A stretch of 11,977 nt of DNA, taken from the NCBI GenBank assembly GCA_021787775.1, contig JAJYLK010000012.1, positions 1-11,977 on the forward strand, written 5' to 3'. The position numbers were made by a program, and so were the translations under genes. This document shows positions 1 to 6,799 of the stretch, one piece after another. The notes beneath the pieces are model-generated. The model worked only from the letters and a program-made list of their open reading frames with translations. It did not search any database and was not told where the DNA came from. The DNA comes from Actinomycetes bacterium (GTDB lineage: Bacteria > Actinomycetota > Thermoleophilia > BMS3ABIN01). Position 1 is the first letter of the stretch, and each line of letters starts with the position of its first letter.

Positions 1-564
1 CTGCAGGAGATGCAGGCGCGCGGGACGACGACTGTCTCGTCACGCCAGCTGGCGGAAGAGGTGGGCACCAACCCGGCGCAGATCCGCAAGGATCTGTCCT
101 ATTTCGGCGAATTCGGCATACGCGGCGTCGGATACGAGGTCGACCATCTCATCGACGAGCTGAAGAAGTGCCTGGGGCTGGACCGCAGCTGGAACGCGAT
201 CATCATCGGTTCCGGAAAGCTGGGCACGGCGCTGGCGCGCTACCGGGGCTTCGAGAAGCAGGGCTTCAACCTGCTGGCGATGTTCGACGCCTCCAAAAGC
301 GTCATCGGCAAGAACCGCGGCGTCGGCCCGGTGCTGTCGACGGACCAGCTGGAGCAGTTCATCGGGGAGCACGGCATCGACATCGCTATCGTCACGACCC
401 CGGCGGGCGTGGCGCAGAACGTCATCGACCGCGTAGTCGCCGCCGGCGTCCCTTCGGTGCTCAACTTCGCGCCGATCCGCGCGCATGTGGACAAGCCGGC
501 GATCCTGCGGCAGGTCGATCTTTCCACCGAGCTGATGATACTCTCGTTCTATCTGAATTCTTAA
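1..564 (+). CDS. rex: Redox-sensing transcriptional repressor Rex (5' end outside window)
   Basis: Rex is a dimeric cytoplasmic repressor that binds DNA when NADH is low and releases it when NADH binds. The frame is open from base 1, so about 20-25 N-terminal residues of the usual 210-230 lie outside; 187 residues are visible. The second half of the winged helix is clear (TVSSRQLAEEVGTNPAQIRKDLSY split across bases about 31-108, with the Rex hallmark NPAQIRKDLSYFGEFG). The linker RGVGY follows, and then the Rossmann NAD(H) motif with GSGKLG (about 208-225). It ends in the domain-swapped C-terminal helix (LSFYLNS) and TAA. The ATG at base 10 is internal, not the true start. The next gene follows after 64 bp with its own ribosome site, suggesting cotranscription. 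No TTGTGAA/TTCACAA-type Rex operator is visible in this window; the promoter would lie upstream of it. Confidence 0.96.
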   Translation: MQEMQARGTTTVSSRQLAEEVGTNPAQIRKDLSYFGEFGIRGVGYEVDHLIDELKKCLGLDRSWNAIIIGSGKLGTALARYRGFEKQGFNLLAMFDASKSVIGKNRGVGPVLSTDQLEQFIGEHGIDIAIVTTPAGVAQNVIDRVVAAGVPSVLNFAPIRAHVDKPAILRQVDLSTELMILSFYLNS

Positions 565-577
565 GCGAGTTCCATTT

Positions 578-610
578 CCGGGCCAGGCCGCAGGAAACAA
601 CCGGGCCCGG
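578..610 (+). other. Intergenic stem-loop just before the next gene's ribosome site
   Basis: CCGGGCC at 578-584 can pair with GGCCCGG at 604-610 around a 19-nt loop. There is no T tract, so it is not a standard terminator. It ends two bases before the AGGAGG (613-618) of the 629 gene and could stabilise or tune the intercistronic mRNA. The pairing is seen in the sequence; the role is inferred. Confidence 0.3.
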
Positions 611-628
611 ACAGGAGGCGCCCTTTCG

Positions 629-1324
629 GTGATACCCCGGACTCAACAGACCCTTGATGAGCTCTCTCGCCACGTCGCGGCGGACAGCGAACTGCTGGCC
701 GTCAAGGTCGGGCCGCCCTCCGGCTGGACCGGACGGGGCATCGCCGACCTGTTTGCCGAGGCGTGCGGCAGCGCGTCCATCAGCGATGATTACCGCTTCG
801 GGCTTGAGTACATCTTTGAAGGCTTCCTGCTGCACTACAGGCCCCCCGGGCGGCTGCTGGCGCCGGATACACCCGAGTTCAATCTGCTGGCCGGCGACTA
901 CATGTATGCCAAGGGGCTGACGCACATGGCGGCGCTCAAGGACGCCCAGTGCATCCGGATGCTCGCCGACCTGATCAGCCTCTGCGCCCATATCGATTCC
1001 GTTGCCGGCCTGGCTGGCGCCGCCGGAACTGCCGGCATCAGCCGCGAAACCACCCGCGCCTGGCTGCTGACGACGCTTTGCCTTGCCAGACGGGCGGTTT
1101 TCAAAGACGAAGATTTTGTTGAGTACCGGCGGCAGATGGATCGGTACCGGGATGATATATTTCAGAATTATGGCGGCCGGGACGCAGACGATGTGGAGCC
1201 GGTGGGAGATTCTTTCAGCTACTGGCTGAAGTCCGGTTTCCCGCAGGTCGATCTTTCCGGCTGGTTTGATGAACTGGAAACTCTGTGCCAGCGCAATGCG
1301 TGTCCCGGCGCAACGGGCGCATAA
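629..1324 (+). CDS. Polyprenyl-synthase-like protein, HepS (component I)-like
   Basis: This is a 231-residue soluble, mainly helical protein. The GTG start is fixed by AGGAGG at 613-618, ten bases upstream. Residues 84-121 (FNLLAGDYMYAKGLTHM and the following D..IRMLADLISL) closely resemble the LAGDYL-A-A block of trans-polyprenyl diphosphate synthases and of heptaprenyl diphosphate synthase component I. The Asp-rich DDxxD motifs of catalytic subunits are absent; the region where the first would fall reads EYIFEGFLLHYRP. This fits a non-catalytic partner such as Bacillus HepS, which acts with a catalytic subunit to make the menaquinone side chain. It lies between rex and ubiD/ubiA-type genes, which supports a quinone role. 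The last third is less GC-rich than its neighbours. The family call rests on one motif block and context, so it may also be an uncharacterised helical protein. Confidence 0.5.
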   Translation: MIPRTQQTLDELSRHVAADSELLAVKVGPPSGWTGRGIADLFAEACGSASISDDYRFGLEYIFEGFLLHYRPPGRLLAPDTPEFNLLAGDYMYAKGLTHMAALKDAQCIRMLADLISLCAHIDSVAGLAGAAGTAGISRETTRAWLLTTLCLARRAVFKDEDFVEYRRQMDRYRDDIFQNYGGRDADDVEPVGDSFSYWLKSGFPQVDLSGWFDELETLCQRNACPGATGA

Positions 1325-1409
1325 CCGGCGATATTTGATATGGTGAACACCGGAGCCGCGGCCGGATTCTTTTCAAACCGCTACCACTGATGCTGGAGAT
1401 GGTGACGAG

Positions 1410-2843
1410 TTGGCAATCGACGACTTAAGACAATTCATCAAGCTGCTGAAGCGTGAAGGCGAGTTGATCGAGATCGAAGCCGAGGTCGATCCGGAGTTGG
1501 AGATCTCCGAGATCACCGACCGCGTCAGCAAGGCGCACGGGCCGGCGCTGCTGTTCAGGAACGTGAAGGGCTCGCGCATGCCCGTGCTGATCAACCAGTT
1601 CGGCAGCATGAAACGGATGAGCATGGCGCTGGGCGGCGACGGCCTGGACGAGGTCGCCGGCCGCCTCGGCCGGGTGCTGGAGATGGAGGCGCCGCAGGGC
1701 CTGATGGAAAAGCTGCGCGCCCTCGGAAGGCTGAAAGACCTCGCCGGCGCGGCGCCGAAGATCGTCAGGACCGGCGCCTGCCAGGAGGTGGTGATGGAGA
1801 AGCCCGACCTGGACGCCCTTCCCATCCTCAAGACCTGGCCTGGCGACGGCGGCCCTTTCATCACCCTGCCGGTGATCTTCACCAAGGACCGCGAGGGGCG
1901 GCGCAACGCCGGCATGTACCGGCTGCAGAAATTCGACGCCGCCACGACCGGTATGCACTGGCATGTGCACAAGGACGGCGCCGCCAATTTCCGCGATGCC
2001 GGCGGCCGGATGCAGGTGGCGGTCGCCATCGGCACGGACCCCGCAACGACATACGCGGCCACGGCGCCGTTGCCGAAGGGCGTGGACGAAATGTTCCTGG
2101 CCGGGTTTCTCAAGGGCGGCCCGGTGGAGATGGTGCGCTGCCGGACGGTCGACCTGGAGGTGCCGGCGACGGCGGAGATCATCCTCGAAGGATATGTCGA
2201 GCAGGGTGAGCTGAGGCGCGAGGGGCCGTTCGGCGACCACACGGGATATTACTCGCTGGCGGGGGATTATCCCGTTTTCCACCTGAGCTGCATCACGCAC
2301 CGGCGGGATTCGATCTATGCCACCACCATCGTCGGGCAACCGCCGATGGAGGACTGCTACCTGGGCAAGGCCACCGAGCGACTGTTCCTGCCGCTGCTGA
2401 AGATGACGCTGCCGGAGCTGGTGGACATGAACCTGCCGCTGGAAGGCGTCTTCCACAACTGTGCCATCATCTCAATCAAGAAGAGTTACCCGATGCACGC
2501 GCGCAAGATGATGAGCGCCGTCTGGGGCCTGGGGATGCTGTCGCTGACGAAGTTCGTGGTGGTCGTCGACGAGCATGTCGACGTGCACAATGAAAGCGAA
2601 GTTGCCTGGCGCGTGTTCAACAACGTGGATCCGGGGCGGGACATCCTCATCACCGAAGGACCGCTGGATGTCCTGGACCACTCCAGCCCCACCGCCAGCT
2701 ACGGCGCCAAGATGGGGATCGACGCCACCAAGAAATGGCCCGAGGAAGGTCATCCGCGCGAGTGGCCCGACGATATCGCCATGAGCGCGGAGGTCAGGGA
2801 GCTGGTGGACCGCCGCTGGCGGGAATACGGCATCGAATTGTAA
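1410..2843 (+). CDS. ubiD: UbiD-family decarboxylase, likely menaquinone biosynthesis
   Basis: This 477-residue protein has the usual UbiD length. UbiD enzymes use prenylated FMN and Mn2+/K+ to remove a carboxylate from an aromatic or unsaturated acid. Landmarks are GPALLFRNVKGS (44-55), DLDALPILKTWPGDGG (133-148), RLQKFDAATTGMHWHVHKDG (171-190) with the prFMN-contact Arg171, LEGYV (259-263) and EGPFGDHTGYYS (271-282) with the expected catalytic Glu271. VIGQP-like IVGQPPMED (307-315) and the C-terminal YGAKMGIDATKKWP (431-444) follow. The start is TTG at 1410, with GGAG at 1395-1398; no ATG or GTG in frame fits better. A UbiA-family gene follows 27 bp downstream. Such pairs act in menaquinone synthesis, where MqnL/UbiD-like enzymes decarboxylate the prenylated futalosine-pathway naphthoate. 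No UbiX flavin prenyltransferase, needed for the cofactor, is in the window. The family is certain; the substrate is inferred. Confidence 0.93.
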   Translation: MAIDDLRQFIKLLKREGELIEIEAEVDPELEISEITDRVSKAHGPALLFRNVKGSRMPVLINQFGSMKRMSMALGGDGLDEVAGRLGRVLEMEAPQGLMEKLRALGRLKDLAGAAPKIVRTGACQEVVMEKPDLDALPILKTWPGDGGPFITLPVIFTKDREGRRNAGMYRLQKFDAATTGMHWHVHKDGAANFRDAGGRMQVAVAIGTDPATTYAATAPLPKGVDEMFLAGFLKGGPVEMVRCRTVDLEVPATAEIILEGYVEQGELRREGPFGDHTGYYSLAGDYPVFHLSCITHRRDSIYATTIVGQPPMEDCYLGKATERLFLPLLKMTLPELVDMNLPLEGVFHNCAIISIKKSYPMHARKMMSAVWGLGMLSLTKFVVVVDEHVDVHNESEVAWRVFNNVDPGRDILITEGPLDVLDHSSPTASYGAKMGIDATKKWPEEGHPREWPDDIAMSAEVRELVDRRWREYGIEL

Positions 2844-2870
2844 CAGCCCGGGAAGACCTTGCTGATCTGA

Positions 2871-3749
2871 ATGTCATACGGTAATGAAACCACTTCGATC
2901 GTCCGTCTGCCGGCGCTGTTCGCCAGGTTCGTCAAGCTCGAGCACAGTGTCTTTGCGCTGCCGTTCGCCTATGCCGGCGCCTTCCTGGCGAGGAACGCCA
3001 TCCCGCCGGCCGCGACGCTGGCATGGATCACCCTGGCGATGGTTGCGGCGCGCAGCCTTGCCATGGCGCTGAACCGCATCATCGACCGGGAGATCGATGC
3101 CCGCAACCCCCGCACCGCCAGCCGCGAACTGCCCGCCGGCAGACTGTCCGCGGGGCAGGCGTACCTGTTCTGCGGAATCTCGCTGGCGGCGCTGGCGGTG
3201 GCGCTGGCCAACCTGCCGCGGCTGACCTGGTATCTGTCACCGATTGTGGTGGCGGCGTTCGTCATCTATCCGTACACGAAGCGGTTCACGTCCCTGTGCC
3301 ACGTCTTTCTGGGCGCGACGATCGGCCTGGCTCCGGTGGGCGCCTGGGTTGCTATCACGGGACAGCTGTCATGGCAACCGTTCCTGCTGATGGGCGTGGT
3401 CACTTTCTGGATCGGCGGCTTCGACATCGCCTATGCCTGCCTTGACCTGGATTTCGACCGGCGCGAGGGCGTCCATTCACTGCCGGTCTTGCTGGGAGTG
3501 GGCCGCTCGCTGCTGGTCATGCGCGTTTTTCACGTGCTGGCGGTGGCGCTGCTGGCGGCCGAAGGCCTGGTCCGGCAGCGAGGAGCAGTCTATTTCGCCG
3601 GCGTGCTGGTGGTGGCGGTGCTGCTCGCTTTCGAGAATTCCCTCGTCTCCGCCCGGAATCTGTCACGCATCGGCATTTTCATGAACCTGAACGGCTTCAT
3701 CGGCATCATCTACGTCTTCTTCCTGACGATGGATCTGCTGGTGAAATAG
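2871..3749 (+). CDS. mqnP: UbiA-family prenyltransferase (MqnP-like)
   Basis: This is an integral membrane prenyltransferase of 292 residues with about eight to nine hydrophobic segments. It joins a polyprenyl chain to an aromatic acceptor. The first Mg-diphosphate motif is N68-RII-D72-REI-D76, followed by ARNPRTASRELPAGRLS. The second is D185-IAYACL-D192-LDF-D196-RREGVHSLP, a form typical of the UbiA-like group that includes MqnP (the futalosine-pathway enzyme acting on 1,4-dihydroxy-6-naphthoate) rather than MenA. The ATG at 2871 lacks a strong ribosome site; the best upstream match is GGAAG at 2851-2855. Translational coupling to the UbiD gene 27 bp upstream is therefore likely. The HepS-like gene upstream may help make its prenyl donor. 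Family assignment is strong. The MqnP subtype is inferred from the second motif and the UbiD neighbour, and 4-hydroxybenzoate prenyltransferase is the alternative. Confidence 0.9.
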   Translation: MSYGNETTSIVRLPALFARFVKLEHSVFALPFAYAGAFLARNAIPPAATLAWITLAMVAARSLAMALNRIIDREIDARNPRTASRELPAGRLSAGQAYLFCGISLAALAVALANLPRLTWYLSPIVVAAFVIYPYTKRFTSLCHVFLGATIGLAPVGAWVAITGQLSWQPFLLMGVVTFWIGGFDIAYACLDLDFDRREGVHSLPVLLGVGRSLLVMRVFHVLAVALLAAEGLVRQRGAVYFAGVLVVAVLLAFENSLVSARNLSRIGIFMNLNGFIGIIYVFFLTMDLLVK

Positions 3750-3803
3750 GACGGCAGAGATCTTCTGGAACTGAGGTGCCGCTGCTTTTGTCCAAGGTTA
3801 TTT

Positions 3804-3826
3804 CCCGGATTATTTCACCGGGTTTT
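3804..3826. terminator. Weak hairpin between convergent genes, possible terminator
   Basis: CCCGG (3804-3808) and CCGGG (3818-3822) form a five-base stem with a nine-base loop, followed on the plus strand by TTTT. It lies 55 bp after the UbiA-type stop and overlaps the stop of the opposing membrane-protein gene, the place expected for a terminator of the plus-strand operon. The stem is short, so confidence is low. Confidence 0.35.
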
Positions 3827-5297
3827 CCCATGCCGCCGGGGGTTCTTCCGGATTCTTTCCCGAAGCTCCGGCCGTCACCGCAACCGCCACGACGAACCAG
3901 CCGGCCAGCGCCGTCGAATACCATTCCCAGTCGAACATGTTGTACGCGATGAAGACCAGGGATGCGAGGGCGAACGCGAGGCAGAGCGGCTCCGCACCCG
4001 CCAGCAACCGGCGCAGGGCCAGCGCCGCGGCCCAGATCAGAAACGCTATCATCAGCGCCGCACCGATCACACCCGTATCCACCGCTGTCTGCAGCACGAG
4101 GTTGTGGGCGAACCTGGTATACGAGGCGATGGCGTAGCGCTGAAACGTGATTGCAAACGTTCCCAGGCCTGACCCGGTCAGCGGCCGCACGCGAAAGGCG
4201 TCGACCGCGCCGGCAAATGTATCCAGCCGGTGCGGCAGCAGGCTGGAGGGGCTGAGGCCCGCTCCAAACCTCTCCCAGGCGATGTGCCGGAGGCTGCCAT
4301 CCGCAAACACCACCAGTGCCGCAGGGAGCACGAATGCAAACGCTCCCGCGACGGCGCGCAAGTCACGGCGGCGGCCATGTGCCGCTGAACTTCGGGGATC
4401 CCGGCGAGGCTCAGTCCGGGGACGTTCGAAAAACGACTGGGCCATCCAGGCGGCCACCAGGATCGCCGCCACCGCCCCCAGGCCGATCGGCGCCAGACCG
4501 GCTTCCTCGCTCAGCGCCGCCGCCACCGCAACGGCCAGGCCGGCCCCTGCAGCCAGTCCGGTAGCCCGAGCAGCGGCGCGACGACGTCCCGCAACCACCA
4601 GATAAACGACCATGAGCAGCAGGGCAAAATAGCCGAACCGCGCAAAAGTCAGCAGGACGGCGGCGATCTCCAGGGTGATGCCCAGGGCAAGCAGCGACCG
4701 GTCGCTCGGCGCCGCCTGCCGGTGGAGGGCGGCCGTGACAGGCAGGGACATCAGGGCGAAGCAGCTGAGGGCATTGGAATACTGAAGGGTGGAGCCGGCC
4801 CTGAGCAACCCGTCGACCTCGCCGCTGTAAGGTGCGATGCGCAGGATGTATGTGACTATCCCCCAGGCGGCCACAAAAGCACCGCAGTAAGCCAGCCAGC
4901 CGGCCAGCTTCCCGAGCATTCCCGGGCGGCGCAACTGGCTTGCGGCTACCAGGAATGCCGCCAGCAGGCCTGCCAGCGCCAGCGACTCGCGCAAGGTGTC
5001 GCTCGCCGACACGCTCCAGGCAATGCTAACGCCGCCCAAGCCTGTGAGCGCCGCCAGGATCCAGAAGGGAGCCGGCAGCACGAGGTTCTTGCGCCCTGGC
5101 AGCGCGAGAGTTTTGCGCCCTGGCAGCGCCGCCAGCTCTGCTGCCGCAGCAGCGATGAACAGCATTGAGAGCAACACTTTTGCGGCGGGGAAGTAGCCGC
5201 CATTGAGGAGCAGGCCGGTGAGCAGCGCCGCCAGCAGAAGATACAGGCCGGCCGCATCCAGAATGCTGCGCCGGAGCTGGTTATTGTCAATATTCAT
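3810..5297 (-). CDS. O-antigen ligase/polymerase family membrane protein
   Basis: This protein has about 495 residues and ten to twelve membrane segments. It belongs to the Wzy_C/WaaL superfamily, which polymerises or transfers lipid-linked glycans at the outer face of the cytoplasmic membrane. Counting from the ATG, the diagnostic C-terminal block is RPLTGSGLGTF (371-381) followed by TRFAHNLVLQTAVDTGVIGA (394-413). His398 lies in the periplasmic-type loop, as in WaaL. Arg-containing AGSTLQYSNAL (167-177) and TFARFGYF (217-224) are further family-like motifs. A long basic linker (about 291-316) separates two membrane halves. The ATG at 5297 is preferred; an in-frame TTG at 5309 would add four residues, but AAGGG (5312-5316) sits only two bases from it. 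No glycosyltransferase neighbours are present, so substrate and ligase-versus-polymerase role are unknown. In a Gram-positive host it would act on a wall or exported glycan. Confidence 0.85.
   Translation of the reverse strand: MNIDNNQLRRSILDAAGLYLLLAALLTGLLLNGGYFPAAKVLLSMLFIAAAAAELAALPGRKTLALPGRKNLVLPAPFWILAALTGLGGVSIAWSVSASDTLRESLALAGLLAAFLVAASQLRRPGMLGKLAGWLAYCGAFVAAWGIVTYILRIAPYSGEVDGLLRAGSTLQYSNALSCFALMSLPVTAALHRQAAPSDRSLLALGITLEIAAVLLTFARFGYFALLLMVVYLVVAGRRRAAARATGLAAGAGLAVAVAAALSEEAGLAPIGLGAVAAILVAAWMAQSFFERPRTEPRRDPRSSAAHGRRRDLRAVAGAFAFVLPAALVVFADGSLRHIAWERFGAGLSPSSLLPHRLDTFAGAVDAFRVRPLTGSGLGTFAITFQRYAIASYTRFAHNLVLQTAVDTGVIGAALMIAFLIWAAALALRRLLAGAEPLCLAFALASLVFIAYNMFDWEWYSTALAGWFVVAVAVTAGASGKNPEEPPAAWENPVK
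5089..5129. repeat. 24-bp in-frame tandem duplication inside the O-antigen-ligase-like gene
   Basis: The 17-base string TTGCGCCCTGGCAGCGC occurs at 5089-5105 and again at 5113-5129, a period of 24 bp. In the minus-strand protein this gives two eight-residue units, LPGRKTLA and LPGRKNLV, in the basic loop between the second and third membrane segments. The frame is kept. Confidence 0.85.
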
Positions 5298-5325
5298 GAT
5301 AAATGTCAAAACCCTTCATGGCCTG

Positions 5326-5404
5326 ATCCTGCCGTAAGCCTGATCGCATCTTGTCTCAATTTTGCTGCATCCACAAGCAGCTTTCAACTTGATGCCGGCA
5401 GGAT
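5326..5404. repeat. Long-range inverted repeat in low-GC intergenic region
   Basis: ATCCTGCCG (5326-5334) is exactly inverted as CGGCAGGAT (5396-5404), 61 bp apart. Inside lies a second smaller hairpin, GCTGC (5364-5368) with GCAGC (5377-5381). The arms bracket the possible promoter of the minus-strand membrane-protein gene, so they could be paired operators or a looping site. No known regulator site is recognised. Confidence 0.5.
5359..5387 (-). promoter_or_regulatory. Candidate promoter for the O-antigen-ligase-like gene
   Basis: On the minus strand TTGAAA (5387-5382) is followed after exactly 17 bp by CAAAAT (5364-5359), matching the sigma70 consensus at five and four positions of six. 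The expected start near 5352 gives a leader of about 55 nt to the ATG at 5297. The region is locally AT-richer than the rest. Confidence 0.4.
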
Positions 5405-5472
5405 TAGACTTGTGCCGATGAGGGCAACCATGCAAAAAGTAACGAAGGCATGCGGAGGAATTCTTCCGGAAA

Positions 5473-5742
5473 ATGTCGCAGCGCCGTAAAAAACCGAAGC
5501 CGGCCAGGCCGGCAAAGCCGCGCAACCCGTTCGCCGGACGGCCGCGCTCCGGCGCCGGCTTCCATGAGGAGGCCAAGTACGGCAAGAAAGAACGCCGGCG
5601 CGGGCAGGAAGAAATTGAAACCGGCGACGAGGAAGGCCGCGGAGCAGACAGTGGACAGCGGGATCAGTCCGTCAGGGACGGCGGCAAGGAAACCGGCGAA
5701 AGCAGCGGCGATGATCCGGGCGTCAGGGACGGCGGCTGCTGA
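5473..5742 (+). CDS. Small charged, probably disordered protein of unknown function
   Basis: The product has 89 residues: strongly basic at first (SQRRKKPKPARPAKPRNP), then a short patch with some order (AGFHEEAKYGKKERRR), then an acidic Gly/Asp/Glu-rich tail with two VRDGG units. There are no membrane segments or known domain. Third codon positions are overwhelmingly G or C, as in the neighbouring genes, which supports real coding. GGAGG at 5454-5458 is 14 bases from the ATG and lies in a near-palindrome (CGGAGGAATTCTTCCG, 5453-5468) that could hide it. The stop overlaps the 3' end of the opposing rhodanese gene by 20 bp. The composition resembles small nucleic-acid-binding or ribosome-associated proteins, but no function can be assigned. 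Confidence 0.5.
   Translation: MSQRRKKPKPARPAKPRNPFAGRPRSGAGFHEEAKYGKKERRRGQEEIETGDEEGRGADSGQRDQSVRDGGKETGESSGDDPGVRDGGC
5671..5736. repeat. 15-bp direct repeat in the small charged protein
   Basis: GTCAGGGACGGCGGC occurs at 5671-5685 and 5722-5736, 51 bp apart and in the same frame. It encodes VRDGG twice, the second copy being almost at the C-terminus. This suggests local duplication in a low-complexity tail. Confidence 0.8.
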
Positions 5743-6799
5743 CCACCGGGTAGTCGCCTTTCTGCAGATCCTTCAGATAAAGATAAGTGGTGGGCGTCCG
5801 CTTCCAGCCGACCATGCCATACGCCAGCACCGCGGCGTCGTGACCGAGCAGCCGCAAGACCTGCGCCAGCTGCGCGGCCATGTTGCCCGAATAACAGATG
5901 GTGATGATCTTCCTGCCGTTTGGCAGCTGCTCCAGGTTCTCCGGCAGCAGCGCGGCGTCGAAGTCCATCCGCACCGCGCCATCGATATGTCCCACGCCCT
6001 CGAAATCTTCTTCGCGTCTCAGGTCCAGCAGAAAGAGCTGCTCGCTCGCATCCGAATCCAGCAGCGCCCTGTGCAGCTGCTCCGGACCGATGACGCCGGC
6101 AACGTCCGCCACCGGCGCAAATCCAGCCTCATCGGCGCCAGCCAGACCCGCCGCAGTTACACGCGCTCCGGCCGTCCGCGCCAGCTGCATCTGTTCCCGC
6201 AGCCTCGCCAGGACGGCTTCACGCTCATCGGCCGCAGGCTGGTCGAATGCGCCCGCCGCCTCCAGGGCCGCGCAGGGCAACGGCGGAGCCTGGATCACCG
6301 GAAAAGCCGCCGCCTCGATCACCGCCAGCGCTTCCTCCCGGCCGGGACCCGGCGCCCAGCCGTTCATGCCGGTCCTCAGCATCGCCGCGTCGTAACCCAG
6401 TAGCCGCAGGCTGGACACTGCCTGCGCCGACAGGCTGCCGGCCTGGCAGACGACGATGATCTTCCTTTCTTTGGGGAACATGTCCAGACCCTCCGCGAGC
6501 GCCAGCTCGCTGAACTCGACATGGACGGCGCCTTCGATATGCCCGGCATCGTACTCCTCGCGCGCGCGGACATCCAGCACGAACAGTTCATCCCGCCGCG
6601 ACGCCATGAGCGCCGCCAGATCCATTCCCCAGATGCCGTTGGCGATGAAATCGCCATCTCCGGGAACCGAGGCCAGCACCCGCCGCGCCCGGCCCAGCAG
6701 CGCCTCGAATCCGGCCGGGCGGGTTGCGACGCCGGCAAGCCGCGCTCCGGGATCCTGTGACCCGGCAAGATTCTCAAACGGTGTCAGCTCAGTTGACAT
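5723..6799 (-). CDS. Cytoplasmic protein with two rhodanese domains
   Basis: This 358-residue protein has no signal peptide. Rhodanese domain 1 spans about 60-150, with LDVRAREEYDAGHIEGA (75-91) and active-site Cys118 in CQAGSLS. Domain 2 spans about 238-333, with LDLRREEDFEGVGHIDGA (258-275) and Cys302 in CYSGNMA. Both domains keep the nucleophilic cysteine, so both could carry a persulfide, unlike classical tandem rhodaneses with one inactive half. The linker (about 160-235) is Ala-rich. The start is set at the ATG at 6799 because GGAG (6804-6807) precedes it; the frame is open for 30 more codons, but that stretch is the structured leader. It lies downstream of a related rhodanese lipoprotein with its own promoter. 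Sulfurtransferase chemistry is a sound family inference; the sulfur donor and acceptor are unknown. Confidence 0.9.
   Translation of the reverse strand: MSTELTPFENLAGSQDPGARLAGVATRPAGFEALLGRARRVLASVPGDGDFIANGIWGMDLAALMASRRDELFVLDVRAREEYDAGHIEGAVHVEFSELALAEGLDMFPKERKIIVVCQAGSLSAQAVSSLRLLGYDAAMLRTGMNGWAPGPGREEALAVIEAAAFPVIQAPPLPCAALEAAGAFDQPAADEREAVLARLREQMQLARTAGARVTAAGLAGADEAGFAPVADVAGVIGPEQLHRALLDSDASEQLFLLDLRREEDFEGVGHIDGAVRMDFDAALLPENLEQLPNGRKIITICYSGNMAAQLAQVLRLLGHDAAVLAYGMVGWKRTPTTYLYLKDLQKGDYPVVSSRRP

Noticed and set aside
461..991. Long antisense open frame across the rex/HepS-like junction
   Set aside because: It overlaps two convincing genes on the other strand and lacks a ribosome site or recognisable domains; long antisense frames are expected in GC-rich DNA.
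1425..2456. 343-codon antisense frame within the UbiD-family gene
   Set aside because: The plus-strand product is an unambiguous full-length UbiD protein; the antisense product is Arg/His/Gln-rich shadow sequence.
5370..5415. Possible Rex site from CACAAG/CTTGTG pair
   Set aside because: The half sites are in the opposite order to the TTGTGAA/TTCACAA Rex operator and too far apart.
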